Shown: positions 63,729 through 64,000 of the stretch, piece by piece
How the letters are laid out: every line of letters starts with the position of its first letter
Numbering within the stretch: the first letter of the stretch is position 1
From: Thiotrichales bacterium
Lineage (GTDB): Bacteria > Pseudomonadota > Gammaproteobacteria > Beggiatoales > Beggiatoaceae
Reading direction: 5' to 3'
NCBI GenBank assembly: GCA_016744475.1
Contig: JADGEH010000008.1
Location: 16,715 to 80,714, forward strand
Length of the DNA stretch: 64,000 nt
The notes under the pieces: generated by a model
Seen by the model: only the letters and a program-made list of their open reading frames with translations
Databases searched by the model: none
What the model was told of the DNA's origin: nothing
Translations under genes and position numbers: made by a program

Positions 63729-63929
63729 TTATTCCGAAGCTGGGGGGCATTTGCGCAGGAGTTCTGCTAGGGGGAGGACTTTTTTATGCTCTTGCTTAAA
63801 TAGCTCTTTATCATTTTTGAGATTAATAAACGCTACGCTAGGATAAGTGTCTTGCAGTTTATTAATGATTCTTATGAATACTTGATTGTCTTGTAGATTC
63901 TCAGGTAGTTCATATAAGTAATATAGCAA
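63729..63929 (-). CDS. Small upstream ORF of the MoxR operon, unknown
   Basis: 66 codons from a TTG at 63929, the only start after the palindrome at 63946-63978. The frame stays open to the window edge, so it may be the end of a longer gene. The sequence YELPENLQDNQVFIRIINKL then AELLRKCPPASE looks helical and soluble. No domain is recognised. The close spacing to moxR (3 bp) makes it an operon member. Confidence 0.4.
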   Translation of the reverse strand: MLYYLYELPENLQDNQVFIRIINKLQDTYPSVAFINLKNDKELFKQEHKKVLPLAELLRKCPPASE

Positions 63930-63945
63930 AATTATATCAGTTGTT

Positions 63946-63978
63946 AAGACTGCCAGTCCTTCAAGGACTGGCAGTCTT
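63946..63978. repeat. 33-bp perfect palindrome at the window edge
   Basis: AAGACTGCCAGTCCTT and AAGGACTGGCAGTCTT pair with a single C between them. Such perfect palindromes are typical of intergenic repeats. Its presence in the open frame upstream of 63929 argues that the small ORF starts after it. Confidence 0.75.
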
Positions 63979-64000
63979 GGGTTTGGCTCTATCGCAAGCC

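Overview
The window looks like chromosomal DNA of a gammaproteobacterium of moderate GC content. Evidence is the gene orders bamA-rseP-dxr-cdsA-uppS-frr-pyrH-tsf-rpsB and atpIBEFHAGDC-rsmG, plus moaA, hslVU and a ygfB-tyrA pair. Large TPR/CHAT, STAND, MORN and lectin-fold (FGE-type) proteins, together with many short palindromic elements, suggest a filamentous or aggregate-forming lineage such as the Thiotrichales/Beggiatoaceae. That placement is inference, because no rRNA or tRNA gene is visible in the window.

Layout. 1-9.3 kb (minus strand): envelope and translation genes from bamA (cut by the window edge) to rpsB. 9.7-12.6 kb (plus): map and a beta-propeller lipoprotein, followed by an IS630-like transposase remnant. 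13-16.5 kb (minus): a PrsR-like sigma-54 response regulator, metF and a DUF928 protein. The DUF928 gene is divergent from a TPR-CHAT protease-like gene (16.8-19.6 kb). 19.6-27.8 kb: ygfB, tyrA, a macrodomain protein, an FAD oxidoreductase with a 10-G tract, an unknown exported protein, an orphan secretin and a ComEA-like protein. 28-35 kb: rhodanese, rimO, a MORN-repeat protein, an orphan DppB-type permease and a SprT/YgjP-like metallopeptidase. 35-42 kb (minus): the complete F-type ATP synthase operon. 42-48 kb (minus): rsmG, folK, a queuosine-precursor transporter, moaA and hslVU. 48-51 kb: a membrane-anchored GH3 protein and a TtpC-like MotA/TolQ protein. 51-64 kb: an accessory island with an adaptor-STAND-TPR gene, grxD, a PP2C phosphatase, an aminotransferase, a decayed second STAND gene, and a MoxR/vWA/FGE operon that runs off the right edge.

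The most interesting system is at the right end. A MoxR ATPase gene overlaps by 4 bp a 1518-codon gene whose product has a degenerate vWA-like region followed by three FGE-type C-type-lectin domains. Each FGE domain ends in a roughly 100-bp segment with the hallmark of a diversity-generating retroelement (DGR) variable region: differences between copies fall almost only where an adenine-rich (AAC/AAT) template would be mutated. No reverse transcriptase or template repeat is visible in the window. The genes fit a MoxR-vWA-FGE conflict or self/non-self recognition system with diversified sensors.

A second theme is a family of TA-flanked palindromic elements: ten near-complete or internally deleted copies and one half copy. 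They share a core but carry three different terminal inverted repeats. Two of them sit exactly at stop codons, and a remnant IS630-like transposase suggests how they moved.
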